DNA from: Halomonas colorata
GTDB lineage: Bacteria > Pseudomonadota > Gammaproteobacteria > Pseudomonadales > Halomonadaceae
Direction of reading: 5' to 3'
DNA: 64,000 nt
Assembly: GCF_014897985.1 (NCBI RefSeq)
Contig: NZ_JABUZA010000001.1
Coordinates: forward strand, 124,001 to 188,000
The position numbers were made by a program, and so were the translations under genes. This document shows, in pieces, positions 30,263-43,986 of the stretch (position 1 is its first letter; each line of letters starts with the position of its first letter). The notes beneath the pieces are model-generated. The model saw only the letters and a program-made list of their open reading frames with translations, was not told where the DNA came from and searched no databases.

Positions 30263-32007
30263 ACCCGGTTCTCTGGCGCTTGTCGCGGCCTTTGCGTCCT
30301 TCGATTTTACTGGCTGCGTTCGGCCAAGTGGTTGTCACCGCCTGTCATGTTGGTCAGGCGCTATGCTTAGCCAGTGCTTTGGCCGGGCTATTCGCTGACC
30401 AGCCATTGTCCGAACTATGGTGGCCGCTGTCGGTTTTTTTTGTTTTTACTTGGCTACGCATCGTGCTGATGGGGTTGTCTGAAGCACTCGCTATGCGTGT
30501 GGCAGGGCTTGCCCGGCACTACTTGCGTCAGCGCCTGATTGGTCAGGTATTACGTGTGGCGGCTGATCCGGCCAGCGACCGAGATAGCGGGGAACTGAGT
30601 ACCACCTTGGTGCAGTCGGTGGAAGCCTTGCAAGCCTATTACAGCCGTTATGTGCCTGCAGTGCTGGGTGCGGTGTTTGGTGGCGGGGGTGTGCTACTGC
30701 TAATGGCGTATTTCGATAGCCGTTCTGCCCTTGTGGCTGCTCTTGCTGCGCTGGCGCTACCCTTTACTGATCGCCTCTGGTTGCGTTGGCGGCGCGCTTC
30801 TGCAGGTGGGTTGTTCGCGAGTATGGGGCGTTTTTCCGCGTATTTGCTCGACAGCTTGCGCGGCGTCACCACGCTCAAGGCCTTCAATGCTCAGACCCGG
30901 CGCCGTCAGGTACTCAGTCAACAGGCACGGGATCTGCGTGAGCAGGCCATGGGTGTGCTTTACGCCATTCTCATGCGTAACGGCGCAACAGGGCTGCTTA
31001 GCTTGGGTGGTTTAGCGTTGGTGACTGCGCTTAGCGCTCAGCGCGCCGTTGCCGGTGAGCTATCGCCGTTTGCGTTGTTGGCCGTTGTGCTGCTGGCCCG
31101 CGAGGCCTTCGGTACGCTGGAAAAGCTTGATAAGACCTTCCACATTGCATGGTCGGGTAATGCGGCGGCGGCCCCCGTCATTCGTTTACTTGACGCTATA
31201 CCTGGGGTGCCAGAGCCGATTGAGGCCCGGGCTTTACCGACCCATCATGGAGTGGCCTTTGATAGCGTTAGTTATACCTGGCCGGGTGGCTGCGAACCTG
31301 CGTTGCACAATGTGAATTTTACGCTTGAGCCTGGTGAGTTCGTGGCTGTGGTAGGGCCCTCTGGCGCAGGAAAATCGACCCTGGCAGCTCTATTGATGCG
31401 CTTTGTTGCACCTGACTGCGGCCGCGTCAGCCTGGGCGGCGTTGATCTTCGCGATTTGCGCGTCAATGACGTATACGAAAACGTCAGTGGCGTGTTCCAA
31501 CATAGTGTGCTGCTGCATGGCAGCATCGAAGAGAACTTGAGGATGGGGGCTCCTCAAGCCAGTGATGAGGATCTGGCTGAGGCATGCCGGGTAGCGTCAC
31601 TGGAATCGTGGATTTCAAGTCTTGAAAAAGGCGTTGCCACTGCCGTGGGAGAAGGCGGCGCGCGACTTTCTGGCGGTCAGCGACAGCGCATAGCTATCGC
31701 ACGTGCTTGGCTAAAAAATACACCGGTCATGGTGTTGGACGAGGCGACCGCGAACGTGGACGTTGCCAGCGAAACCCACATTGGAGAGGCCATCGAGCGG
31801 CTTCGCGGTCAGCGTTCGCTACTGGTGATTGCACATCGTCTAGCCAACGTTCGGAATGCCGACCGCATTCTGGTGCTTGATCGTGGTCGTTTAGTTGAGA
31901 TCGGTGATCACCACAACCTACTGACCCGAAATGGCCTCTATGCGCGCCTCTGGAACCGGCAGCACGCCCACGAAGCGTCGCCCCAAACCGAGGAAGAACT
32001 AATATGA
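30259..32007 (+). CDS. ABC transporter, fused permease-ATPase (siderophore locus, first)
   Basis: This is a half-transporter of 582 residues in the type IV (exporter) fold: six membrane helices (about 1-300) and a C-terminal ATPase. Walker A is GPSGAGKST, the signature is LSGGQRQRIAIAR, Walker B is VMVLDEATAN and the switch His is in IAHR. It resembles CydD-like and YbtP/PchH-type proteins. It overlaps the second half-transporter by 4 bp, so the two likely form a heterodimer. Beside a FyuA-like receptor and a PchR-like regulator it may import or process a ferric siderophore, as YbtPQ do despite their exporter fold. Export remains possible. Confidence 0.85.
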   Translation: MNPVLWRLSRPLRPSILLAAFGQVVVTACHVGQALCLASALAGLFADQPLSELWWPLSVFFVFTWLRIVLMGLSEALAMRVAGLARHYLRQRLIGQVLRVAADPASDRDSGELSTTLVQSVEALQAYYSRYVPAVLGAVFGGGGVLLLMAYFDSRSALVAALAALALPFTDRLWLRWRRASAGGLFASMGRFSAYLLDSLRGVTTLKAFNAQTRRRQVLSQQARDLREQAMGVLYAILMRNGATGLLSLGGLALVTALSAQRAVAGELSPFALLAVVLLAREAFGTLEKLDKTFHIAWSGNAAAAPVIRLLDAIPGVPEPIEARALPTHHGVAFDSVSYTWPGGCEPALHNVNFTLEPGEFVAVVGPSGAGKSTLAALLMRFVAPDCGRVSLGGVDLRDLRVNDVYENVSGVFQHSVLLHGSIEENLRMGAPQASDEDLAEACRVASLESWISSLEKGVATAVGEGGARLSGGQRQRIAIARAWLKNTPVMVLDEATANVDVASETHIGEAIERLRGQRSLLVIAHRLANVRNADRILVLDRGRLVEIGDHHNLLTRNGLYARLWNRQHAHEASPQTEEELI

Positions 32008-33749
32008 AAGTCAATGCCCACGAAATTCCCCAGGGGCCGCGTAGCACATGGGGTGACCTGTTACGCCTTTCCGCTGGCCAGCCGCGCCTGCTAGCACTCA
32101 CTATCGCTGCTACGCTCATTGCCCAGGCTGGCATGGTGACAAGCCTTGCGTTGGGTGCCTGGCTAGCAGGTTTGGCGCTGACGGGTGCACCGGAGAGCCT
32201 CTGGCAACCCGTGCTTTGGGGCATGCTTGTCAGCGCCGTTGCTGGGGCCGGTGGTCGCTGGTGGCAGGCACATATCTCCCATGCCTTTGCTTTTGCTCTG
32301 ATCGAAACGCTGCAGGTGGGCATTTACGACGGTCTAGAGCGTGCCGCCCCAGGTGGTTTGTCCGACACCCGCAGCGGCGAGCAGGCCAACGTGGCGCTGA
32401 ACGATGCTCAGGCGCTGGAACACTTTTTTGCCCACACCCTGGCCGATACCATCGCTGCAGTTGTGGTACCGCTGTTGGCACTGCTGGCGCTGGCCTGGAT
32501 ACAGCCTTGGCTTACTTTAGTGTTACTGCCATTTCTGCCGACTCTGACCAGCGTGCCATTCTGGCTGGGGGAGCGTGCTTTTCGCCAGGGGCGCGAGATG
32601 AATGCCGCGCTAGCGGGACTAAACGCTGAAGTGATTGAGGGCATTGAGGCGCGTCGAGAGATCCTCTTGTTCAATCAGGAGGCGGCTTGGCGCGCTCGGC
32701 TGGGGCAGTATCTGGCGCGGCTGAAGAGCGAGCAGCGTCGTTACGCCTTGCGAACAGGCGCGGAGCAAGGCGGTATAGAGCTGATCCAGTCCTTAGCATT
32801 GATCACCGCGCTGGTGGCCAGCGCAGTGTTGCTTGAATATCAAGCCCTAGCGTTGGCTCAAGTTCCGCTATCGGTCGTGCTGGTAGGCGCGGCACTGCTA
32901 CCTTTGGCAGAGGTAGCGCGCAGTGCCAGCCAACTGGGTGCAGTGCGCGCCAGTGCGGCACGGGTGTTGGCGTTGCTGCATCAGCGTTCGCCGATTCAGG
33001 ACAATGGCCAGCGATTGCCTAAGGATGCCAGCATCGAATTCAACCAAGTGGTGTTCGCCCATTCCGAGCGCCCTGTGCTGCAGGGTGTCAACTTCCGGGT
33101 AGAAACGGGTGAGATGGTCGCACTGGTTGGCCCCTCTGGATCTGGCAAGACCACCTGCGCCAACTTACTAATGCGCTTCTATGAGGTGCAGAGCGGCACA
33201 GTGAAGCTGGGCAGCGAAGATCTGCGTGATATTCCCCTATCCGAGCTGCGCCACTGGATCGCCTGGGTTGGTCAGGAGGCCTACTTGTTTGACGACAGTA
33301 TCGAGGGCAACTTGCGCTTGGGCAAACCAGAGGCGACGCAGCAGGAAATCGAAATCGCTGCGCATCAGGCCCAGGCCCACGATTTCATTCAGGCCCTACC
33401 TGAGGGCTACCAAACGCGTTGCGGCGCGAATGGTGCGCGGCTTTCAGGTGGTCAGCGTCAGCGTATCGCCATCGCCCGGGCACTGCTGTCTCAAGCGCCC
33501 GTGCTGGTAATGGATGAAGCTTCATCCAGCCTCGATGCTGACAGTGAACATGCCCTGCAGCAGGCCTTGTTGGCGCTTCGTGGGCAGTACACGCTACTGG
33601 TGGTAGCACATCGTCCAAGCACCATTGCTCAGGCTGACAGGGTCGTACTCCTGCAGGATGGCTGCATTCTCGATCAGGGCTCTCATGAGCAGTTGCTGCA
33701 CCGTTGCGAGCAATATGTCCAGTTGCTCGCGCAGCCAGCCAGCGCTTAA
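32004..33749 (+). CDS. ABC transporter, fused permease-ATPase (siderophore locus, second)
   Basis: This is the second half-transporter, 581 residues, with the same layout: membrane domain to about residue 310, then an ATPase with GPSGSGKTT, LSGGQRQRIAIARALL, VLVMDEASSSLD and VAHR. Both catalytic sites look complete (Glu after Walker B is present), so no degenerate site is evident in the pair. It starts in an ATGA overlap with its partner. A YbtQ/PchI-like role is inferred from the locus. Confidence 0.85.
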   Translation: MKVNAHEIPQGPRSTWGDLLRLSAGQPRLLALTIAATLIAQAGMVTSLALGAWLAGLALTGAPESLWQPVLWGMLVSAVAGAGGRWWQAHISHAFAFALIETLQVGIYDGLERAAPGGLSDTRSGEQANVALNDAQALEHFFAHTLADTIAAVVVPLLALLALAWIQPWLTLVLLPFLPTLTSVPFWLGERAFRQGREMNAALAGLNAEVIEGIEARREILLFNQEAAWRARLGQYLARLKSEQRRYALRTGAEQGGIELIQSLALITALVASAVLLEYQALALAQVPLSVVLVGAALLPLAEVARSASQLGAVRASAARVLALLHQRSPIQDNGQRLPKDASIEFNQVVFAHSERPVLQGVNFRVETGEMVALVGPSGSGKTTCANLLMRFYEVQSGTVKLGSEDLRDIPLSELRHWIAWVGQEAYLFDDSIEGNLRLGKPEATQQEIEIAAHQAQAHDFIQALPEGYQTRCGANGARLSGGQRQRIAIARALLSQAPVLVMDEASSSLDADSEHALQQALLALRGQYTLLVVAHRPSTIAQADRVVLLQDGCILDQGSHEQLLHRCEQYVQLLAQPASA

Positions 33750-33817
33750 AAACACATGCTTAGCAACGAGTACCTTAAGCGTTTAGCTCCAGAAACTTAA
33801 AACCTGGGAATACCGAC

Positions 33818-35059
33818 ATGAAAGCCCCCGCCATTTCGTACTGGTCGTTGCAGTTGCTGCTCGGCTGGATCAACTTCGCTATGACCGCACCAATGATCTA
33901 TCTCTACCTAGGGTTACCGCTGGTGATGCGCCAGCAGGGGTGGTCCGGCACCGCCATCGGCCTCTTCCAATTGGCAGGGTTGCCGGCCGTGCTCAAGTTC
34001 GTATTGGCTGCTCCGGTAGATCGCTGGGCGCGAGATACCGCCGGTTATCGGCGCTGGAGCTTAGTACTGTTGGTCGGTTATGCCGCAAGCCTTGTAGCGC
34101 TGGCGGGGCTCGACATAGGAAAAACGGGCTTCACGACGTTATTCGCCCTGGCGATGCTGGCTAGCTTATTCGGCACTTGGGCCGACGCGCCGGTCAATGC
34201 CTTGGCTATTCGCTGTTTACCCGAGACTGAACGTATGCGCGCAGGCACTATCCGTTCAGCCGCCAGTTCATTGGGGGCAGTGTTCGGGGGTGGTGCGATG
34301 CTCATTTTGCATGATCGTGTTGGCTGGTCTTGGCCGTTCTTTGTGCTGGGGGTTGGACTGTTGTTGGCCCTTGTCGGACTTTATCTCATACGCCCAGTGC
34401 ATCTTGATACGATAGCGACACCCAAACGCTCAGAGGTGGGGGTGCGCCAATGGGTTGGCTATTTCGCTTCTGCTCAGCGTCGCCGTTGGGTGGTCGTGTT
34501 GATGCTCTATTTCCCCTTTATTGGCACTGCCTGGGTATACCTTAAACCGTTACTGCTCGATCAAGGACTGCCGTCCGGTCAGGTGGCCGTGGTAGCTGGT
34601 TTGCTGGGTGGCGTGGTCGGTGCTTTGGGCAGTCTGCTAGGCGGTTATGTCACTTACCGTCGTGGTTTGCACTATGCCCTGCCTGGCTTTGCAATGCTCG
34701 CCCTCGTTGCCTTGGCTGCATTATCGGCGGCGTTGGCCAGCCATGCGAGCTTGCCGTTGCTAACTGCCTGCACCGTGCTTCTGGCGCTGGCCATGGGCGC
34801 CTCGGCTGGATTAGTGTTTGGCATGATGATGTACTACACCCGTGAAGGTTTGACGGCTGTGGACTATGGTCTGCAATCGAGTCTATTCGTGCTCACGCGT
34901 ACGGTTGTGCCCATGCTCGCAGGGCTGCTGCTTGACCATTTCGGGTATCTGGGCATGTTAAGCGCTCTGATGGCTGGCATGCTGGGAATAGGTTACTGGA
35001 GCCTGCGATTTGTGCGGGGCATGGGCGAGATGCCACCAAAGATGGGGCGTGTCGCCTGA
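33818..35059 (+). CDS. MFS transporter, AmpG / RhtX-FptX-like
   Basis: This is a 413-residue inner-membrane protein with about twelve membrane helices. The N-terminus (YLGLPLVMRQQGWSGTAIGLFQLAGLPAVLKFVLAAPVDRW) follows the pattern of the AmpG/RhtX/FptX group, single-protein importers for ferric siderophores such as rhizobactin and pyochelin, and of YbtX. It lies 68 bp after the ABC pair on the same strand. Passage of a siderophore or its breakdown product across the inner membrane is the likely role, inferred from family and locus. Confidence 0.8.
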   Translation: MKAPAISYWSLQLLLGWINFAMTAPMIYLYLGLPLVMRQQGWSGTAIGLFQLAGLPAVLKFVLAAPVDRWARDTAGYRRWSLVLLVGYAASLVALAGLDIGKTGFTTLFALAMLASLFGTWADAPVNALAIRCLPETERMRAGTIRSAASSLGAVFGGGAMLILHDRVGWSWPFFVLGVGLLLALVGLYLIRPVHLDTIATPKRSEVGVRQWVGYFASAQRRRWVVVLMLYFPFIGTAWVYLKPLLLDQGLPSGQVAVVAGLLGGVVGALGSLLGGYVTYRRGLHYALPGFAMLALVALAALSAALASHASLPLLTACTVLLALAMGASAGLVFGMMMYYTREGLTAVDYGLQSSLFVLTRTVVPMLAGLLLDHFGYLGMLSALMAGMLGIGYWSLRFVRGMGEMPPKMGRVA

Positions 35060-35131
35060 TTCCCGAACCGTTGTGGTCACTATAGTGGGGTACTGCGGAG
35101 CTAGGTCGGTTGTGCTGAGAACATCGTGATG

Positions 35132-36169
35132 TTAGCCGTGTCCGGTGTCGACTTCCGGCACCACTGACATGCCGACTTTTAACTGTTGGGCTTGAGGTTG
35201 ACCTGGATCGATGGCGATGCGCACCGGTAGACGTTGGACGATCTTGGTGAAATTACCTGTGGCGTTGTGGGGTTGAATGGCTGAAAAGCTCACCGAGCTG
35301 GCTGGGCCTAGGCTATCCACTCTGCCGGTTAGGGTGATGTTGGGGAGAGCATCGATGGTGAAACTTACCGGTTGGCTGGGCCGCATACGGGCGATTTGTG
35401 TTTCACGGAAATTGGCGGTGATATAGAGATTGTCCAGAGGAACTAAGGTCAGCAGCGTTTCACCGATTTTCATATAGCCGCCGAGGCGCACCACTTTCTG
35501 AGCGACGATACCTTTCACCGGTGCTGTAATGTGGGTGTAGGATAATGCCAATTCCGCTGCGTCCAGTTTGGCCTGAGCGATGTTTTGCGCCGCTTGGGCT
35601 TTCTCTAGGTCGGCCTGCAACACTTCCAACGCCTGTTGGGTAGCGGTATAGGCGGCCTGGTCGCCGATCAGGGTGGCCCTTGATGCAGCTAACTCTGCCT
35701 CTGCCCTTTGCAGCGACTGAACGGTACCGGCACCGCGGGCGCGCAGGTTGAGGTAGCGTTCTCGCTCCTGTCGAGCCAGTGTCACTGCGGCCTGATCGAC
35801 GTCAAGTTTTGCCTGTGCTTGATGAATGCGACTTTCCTGACGCACGATTTGCGCTTGTAGACTGACGATTTCCGCAGCTGCCTGGGCCAGTCCAGCACTT
35901 GCTTCTTCCACCTTAGCTCGTGTATCGCTGTCATCGATCTCTACTAGCAGGTCGCCGACGCTCACCGTCTGGTTTTCTTCCACCAGTACCCGCTGTACAC
36001 GACCGGCAACCTGCGACGCCACCCGTGTTAGATCTGCCTGTATATAAGCATCGTTGGTGGATTGATATCTGGCGGCGCTTTCCGGGCGGTTCAGCGCATA
36101 GACACCCGTAATTGCCAGGGCCAGGAGTATCAGAATGAAAGGAGTTCGCAAGCGACGTAATGAGGTCAT
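35132..36169 (-). CDS. HlyD/EmrA-type periplasmic adaptor
   Basis: This is a membrane-fusion protein of 345 residues: one N-terminal membrane anchor (about 10-26), a lipoyl-like half (ASQVAGRVQRVLVEENQTVSVGDLLVEID), a long helical hairpin rich in Ala, Gln and Glu (about 80-210), the second lipoyl half (YTHITAPVKGIVAQKVVRLGGYMKIGETLLTLV) and a beta-barrel with NFRETQIARMRPSQPV, typical of EmrA. It starts 5 bp after the DHA2 pump gene, with which it should form an EmrAB-like efflux system. Confidence 0.9.
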   Translation of the reverse strand: MTSLRRLRTPFILILLALAITGVYALNRPESAARYQSTNDAYIQADLTRVASQVAGRVQRVLVEENQTVSVGDLLVEIDDSDTRAKVEEASAGLAQAAAEIVSLQAQIVRQESRIHQAQAKLDVDQAAVTLARQERERYLNLRARGAGTVQSLQRAEAELAASRATLIGDQAAYTATQQALEVLQADLEKAQAAQNIAQAKLDAAELALSYTHITAPVKGIVAQKVVRLGGYMKIGETLLTLVPLDNLYITANFRETQIARMRPSQPVSFTIDALPNITLTGRVDSLGPASSVSFSAIQPHNATGNFTKIVQRLPVRIAIDPGQPQAQQLKVGMSVVPEVDTGHG

Positions 36170-36174
36170 GGCTA

Positions 36175-37707
36175 TTATTCCGGTGAACGAGAGGGAGGTG
36201 ACGGTGGCGTTACGGGCGTGAGACAGAGCGTCAGCGGAATCAGCATCAGGGCAAGCACGCTAAGTGCCCGGTAAGCGTCGGCGGTGGCCAGCGTGACGGC
36301 TTGGGTAGTGACGGCGTCGGACAACGTCATCAGTTGGTCTTCATGCATTCCTAGGGCGGCGCCAGCTCGAGCCATGCTGTCCAGCAACATGTCGCTGTGA
36401 AAATGGCTTTGAATCAGTATCAACTGAGTGACCAGCGCGCTGCCCAGGGCGGTGCCGAAGGCGCGCAGCATATTCACCAGCCCGGATACGAAGGGGCCTT
36501 CCATTGGCTGTACCACACTGGTAGCCAGAAATAGCAGTGAGACCACCGCCATTGGCTGGCCGATCGCTTGCAGTGCTTGTACAGCGACGAACTGGTGCCA
36601 CATCCATTCACTGGTGATTTGGGCGCCTAGCCAGCAGGCTATCGCCACAATCAGCAGGCCAGTGGCAAATACCTTGCGTGCATCCATCCAAGGCTGGTAT
36701 AGAAGCAGAGCCACCAGGGAGCCGAGCACCAACTGTGGTAGCCCGATGGTGAGCCCAACGGCACTGGATTGCAGTGGTCTATAACCTTGCACTTGGGCGA
36801 GAAAATTAAGCGGCAGTAGAGCGCCGGACATCAGCACAACCAACAGCCCAACAAACAGGGTGAAGCCCAGCCCAAGGTTGCGCCGGGAAAGCAGTTGAAG
36901 GCGGATAAAAGGGCTGGGATGATGCCACTCGCTGAGCAGACCGGCGAAGGTGGCGATTAGGCCGCCAGCAAGTGCACTGCAGATCAGTGTTGAATGAAAC
37001 CAGCCAAGACGTACACCCTGACTGAGAACTATCGCAAGCAGCGCTAATCCGGTAACCAGACAAATATGGCCGATCCAGTTGCCCTGACCGAAGCGCTCAT
37101 GGCGTGGTGGATCCTGAGGGAGGCCCCATGCACATAGCGCTAAGCTGAACATACCCAGCGGAACGATTTGCCAGTAGACCCACCGCCAGTCGAACAACTG
37201 ATCTGTCCACACGCCAGCCAGCCACACCGCCAGATTGGGTGCTAGGGTGGCAGTCATGGCGAATAGCGCCAAACCGTGCAGGCGAATATGAAACGGCAGA
37301 AAACGCAGCGCTGCCATCATCAGTGTCGGGATCAGACCGCCAGCGACGGCACCTTGCAGACCGCGCAGTAGGAGCATGGACGGTAGCGACTGGGCAAAGG
37401 GCAGTAGTAATCCGAGCAGCGTGGCAGCGGAGATTAACACCAGTTGATAACGGCGCAGTGATAGGGTGATGGCGAACCAGGCGGCAAACGGTTGTACCGT
37501 GATTTCGCCAACGAGATAGACGGTATCCAGCCAGGAGGCAGCGTCGGCACCCAAACCATGGGCGCCGCGAATATCTGGCAATGATAAGGCAGGAACCCGG
37601 TTGTTAAATCCTGCCATGATGGCTGCGATGAATACGCCGGTCAGCCCGGCGATAAGCCGAGGGCCAAAAACAGGCTGGGCTGGGGTGGCGGTGCGGGTAT
37701 TAGGCAT
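36175..37707 (-). CDS. DHA2-family MFS efflux pump (EmrB-like)
   Basis: This is a 510-residue inner-membrane drug:proton antiporter type protein with about 14 membrane helices. The N-terminal ADAASWLDTVYLVGEITVQPF and GLQGAVAGGLIPTLMM are the motif regions seen in EmrB-type pumps. The start at 37707 follows GGAG; the frame stays open to 37737 and would overlap the receptor gene. It lies 17 bp after the TonB receptor and 5 bp before the adaptor. In this setting it may export a siderophore, its degradation products or a toxic analogue; the substrate is unknown. Confidence 0.9.
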   Translation of the reverse strand: MPNTRTATPAQPVFGPRLIAGLTGVFIAAIMAGFNNRVPALSLPDIRGAHGLGADAASWLDTVYLVGEITVQPFAAWFAITLSLRRYQLVLISAATLLGLLLPFAQSLPSMLLLRGLQGAVAGGLIPTLMMAALRFLPFHIRLHGLALFAMTATLAPNLAVWLAGVWTDQLFDWRWVYWQIVPLGMFSLALCAWGLPQDPPRHERFGQGNWIGHICLVTGLALLAIVLSQGVRLGWFHSTLICSALAGGLIATFAGLLSEWHHPSPFIRLQLLSRRNLGLGFTLFVGLLVVLMSGALLPLNFLAQVQGYRPLQSSAVGLTIGLPQLVLGSLVALLLYQPWMDARKVFATGLLIVAIACWLGAQITSEWMWHQFVAVQALQAIGQPMAVVSLLFLATSVVQPMEGPFVSGLVNMLRAFGTALGSALVTQLILIQSHFHSDMLLDSMARAGAALGMHEDQLMTLSDAVTTQAVTLATADAYRALSVLALMLIPLTLCLTPVTPPSPPSRSPE

Positions 37708-37724
37708 GGAGAGCGCTCCGGCGA

Positions 37725-39749
37725 TCACAATCGCCAAGTGAAGCGCATTCCTACCTCCCGGGGCGGGCTGTAGATGGTGACGAAGCCGTTCTGGTAGCCC
37801 ACGGCGTCATAGCGCTTATCGCCGATGTTGTCGGCGTAGGCGGCGAGCTCCCAATCACCTAACTGATAGCCAGCGACCAAGTTGAGCAGTGCATAGTCGT
37901 TACGCTCGTATTGGTTGGCGGCGTCTAGGTAGACTTTGCTGCTACCGACCAGGCTGCCCTGGGTGTACCAGCCTTCTGGATCGTCGTAGCGTAGGCTCAA
38001 ATAACCGGTAAAATCGGGAGCGAAAGGATTGTGATTACCAGCGTAGTCGGCTGAGCCATCTTGGAATTGATCAAATCGGGTATGGTTCCAGGCTAACCCC
38101 CCTTTAATTTGCCACCCATCGCCAAGCAGATAGTCAAGGTCGAGTTCTACCCCTTTAGAGGTGGCTGTGGCAGCATTGGTGATGTACATCATGCCGGCGG
38201 TGGGCATTTGCATGACTTGCATGTTGTCGATGTCCATCAGATAGGCGGCGAGAGAGTAACGCAGGCGCCCTTCGGCTAGCCAACCCTTAGCGCCGGTCTC
38301 GTAGGACCAAGTTTTCTCTGGACCGAAGGACTGATAGTTCGTTGCGGGGGATAATATATTGAACCCACCGCTACGCACGCCTCGCGAGATACTGGCGTAC
38401 CACTGATTGCGTGGGCTGATTTCATATTGCAACGCGATCTTGGGCGAAAAGTGCGACCATGATTCCGACCGGCTTGCCGCACCACGTGGGTGTAGTTCCA
38501 CCTGATTGTGCTCAATGCGCCCACCGGTAGAAAGGCGCCAGTGTTGTGCCAAGGGTAGGTTCCAATGGGTAAACAGGGCTGTCGTTTGGCTTTCCTGATT
38601 GGCATGAAGATCCACAGAGCCCATCATATTTTTGCTGATACTATGCAGCCGGTTATCACTGCTATCGCCGTAGACGCCGAGCAACCACTCTGTCTCGCCA
38701 AGAGCACCCTCTAAGCGAAGCTCCTGGGATAGCGTGCGTAGCCGGTTGTCACGACCTACGTGCAAGATATCCTCGGCCCTGAAATCGGTATCCTGCTGTA
38801 TATGATCCCGGAAATCATTCCAGGCAGTGACGGAATGGAGACTCAAGTCCGAGGCGAATTCATGTTCCGCGGTTAGTGCTAGGGTTTGCCCCCAGGATCG
38901 GTTCCAACTTGGGGTGCCTGAGGCAACAGTGGCACGATGCGCGCTAGGTGCCCCCCAGCGGGATGCACCATCATCATACTCTTGGCGCGTATAGCGCAGT
39001 GCCAAATCAGTCGCATCACCAGGCGTCCAGCGCAGCCCTAGGTTGAGATCGTGCCGATTGCGGTCATCTTCATTACTGCCGGTGTGGATGTTGTCGATAA
39101 AACCATCCTCACTCGACGTGCTACCCGCAATACTGGCATAGAGATTGTCCTGAACGATGGGGTGACTGACGGCGAAGCGAACGGCTCGATGGCCATGGTT
39201 GCCGGCTTCACCGCTAACAGTGGCGCGAGGTTGGTTGTCCATCGGCTGGGTGTGGATAGCAATGACGCCAGCTTCGGCATTACTGCCATAGAGTGTGGAC
39301 TGAGGGCCGCGTAGTATCTCGATTCGGTCGACGTTAAGTAGGCTGCTCTCGAATCCCTGAGCAGACAGTGTTGGTACACCATCCACCAGAAGCAACGTTG
39401 AGGTGGAAAAGGTGTTGAAGTTAGCCGTTAGTCCCCTCATTACGGGAGAATTCATGCCGGCCTGTCCGAATGGCTGAAACGATAACCCAGGAACCCGTCC
39501 CTCTAACTGTTCGAGGCTGGTCAGGCCCGCTGCTTCAATTTCAGAACCATCAATCACCGCGACACTGGCAGCCACATTTTCCAGTGGCTGCTCGGTTTTT
39601 TCCGCGGTCACCGTTATCGGTGTGAGGGTGGCGGGGGCTTCACCCTCTGTCGTTATTGCTGAGTTTGTCGTATTCGCCCACCCGGGGACGGCTTGCAGGC
39701 AACTCATCATGGCTGCCAAATGGAAAATTCGACGTCGCTTGTGCTGCAT
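37725..39749 (-). CDS. TonB-dependent receptor, FyuA-like
   Basis: This is an outer-membrane siderophore receptor of 674 residues. A signal peptide (about 1-25) is followed by the TonB box region (TPITVTAE), a plug domain (VAASVAVIDGSEIEAAG...VDRIEILRGPQSTLYGSNAEAGVIAI) and a 22-strand barrel ending in the aromatic FTWRL. The pattern of plug and late barrel segments (GVRSGGFNILS, NAATATSKGVELDLDY, DNIGDKRYDAVGYQNG) resembles the yersiniabactin/pyochelin-type receptors. AAGGGGA precedes the ATG. It heads a minus-strand operon with the EmrAB-like pair. A Fur-like palindrome lies 108 bp upstream. The siderophore is not known. Confidence 0.9.
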   Translation of the reverse strand: MQHKRRRIFHLAAMMSCLQAVPGWANTTNSAITTEGEAPATLTPITVTAEKTEQPLENVAASVAVIDGSEIEAAGLTSLEQLEGRVPGLSFQPFGQAGMNSPVMRGLTANFNTFSTSTLLLVDGVPTLSAQGFESSLLNVDRIEILRGPQSTLYGSNAEAGVIAIHTQPMDNQPRATVSGEAGNHGHRAVRFAVSHPIVQDNLYASIAGSTSSEDGFIDNIHTGSNEDDRNRHDLNLGLRWTPGDATDLALRYTRQEYDDGASRWGAPSAHRATVASGTPSWNRSWGQTLALTAEHEFASDLSLHSVTAWNDFRDHIQQDTDFRAEDILHVGRDNRLRTLSQELRLEGALGETEWLLGVYGDSSDNRLHSISKNMMGSVDLHANQESQTTALFTHWNLPLAQHWRLSTGGRIEHNQVELHPRGAASRSESWSHFSPKIALQYEISPRNQWYASISRGVRSGGFNILSPATNYQSFGPEKTWSYETGAKGWLAEGRLRYSLAAYLMDIDNMQVMQMPTAGMMYITNAATATSKGVELDLDYLLGDGWQIKGGLAWNHTRFDQFQDGSADYAGNHNPFAPDFTGYLSLRYDDPEGWYTQGSLVGSSKVYLDAANQYERNDYALLNLVAGYQLGDWELAAYADNIGDKRYDAVGYQNGFVTIYSPPREVGMRFTWRL

Positions 39750-39856
39750 CTTTCGTTTCCCCTTATTCCCTTATGTTATTTCATTACGTGCTAATTTCCC
39801 CGCTACAATCTCATCGGTACGGGGAATACGCTGAGAACAAGGATACTCTTAAGGCA

Positions 39857-39875
39857 AATAGCAATCATTGCTATT
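39857..39875. promoter_or_regulatory. Candidate Fur box upstream of the TonB receptor
   Basis: AATAGCAATCATTGCTATT is a perfect 9-1-9 palindrome. It matches the classical Fur consensus at 13 of 19 positions, keeping the central AATCATT and the outer AAT/ATT. Its place upstream of an iron receptor fits Fur repression. Confidence 0.6.
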
Positions 39876-39978
39876 AAGTATGGTGGTTGGCGGTTTACCT
39901 ATGAATGTATGCAAGCGCAGGGCTGGGGCAGCTGCCCATTCTGGTTCGGCCGAGCTGATTTTGACTGCTCAGTTCAAA

Positions 39979-40007
39979 TTGAGCCTTGGGGCGTAGTCTG
40001 CTATTCT
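39979..40007 (+). promoter_or_regulatory. Sigma-70 promoter of pyrG
   Basis: TTGAGC (-35) and TATTCT (-10) are 17 bp apart, and the -10 carries an upstream TGC extension. The predicted start near 40014 gives a leader of about 55 bases before pyrG. Confidence 0.55.
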
Positions 40008-40047
40008 GTCGTCCCATCCTGGTGTGGCTTTCTGTTACGCCTTTTGA

Positions 40048-42600
<2,553 letters not shown>

Positions 42601-42623
42601 GCGGTAGCCAACGCGGTACGTAA

Positions 42624-43946
<1,323 letters not shown>

Positions 43947-43986
43947 GGCTTTTTAAGGGGTTGGTTTGTAAGATATGTCTCAAGAT

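Noticed and set aside
35121..35134. AACATCGTGATGTT palindrome between the MFS and adaptor stops as a terminator
   Set aside because: The stem is short (6 bp), lacks a T-run and overlaps the adaptor stop codon.
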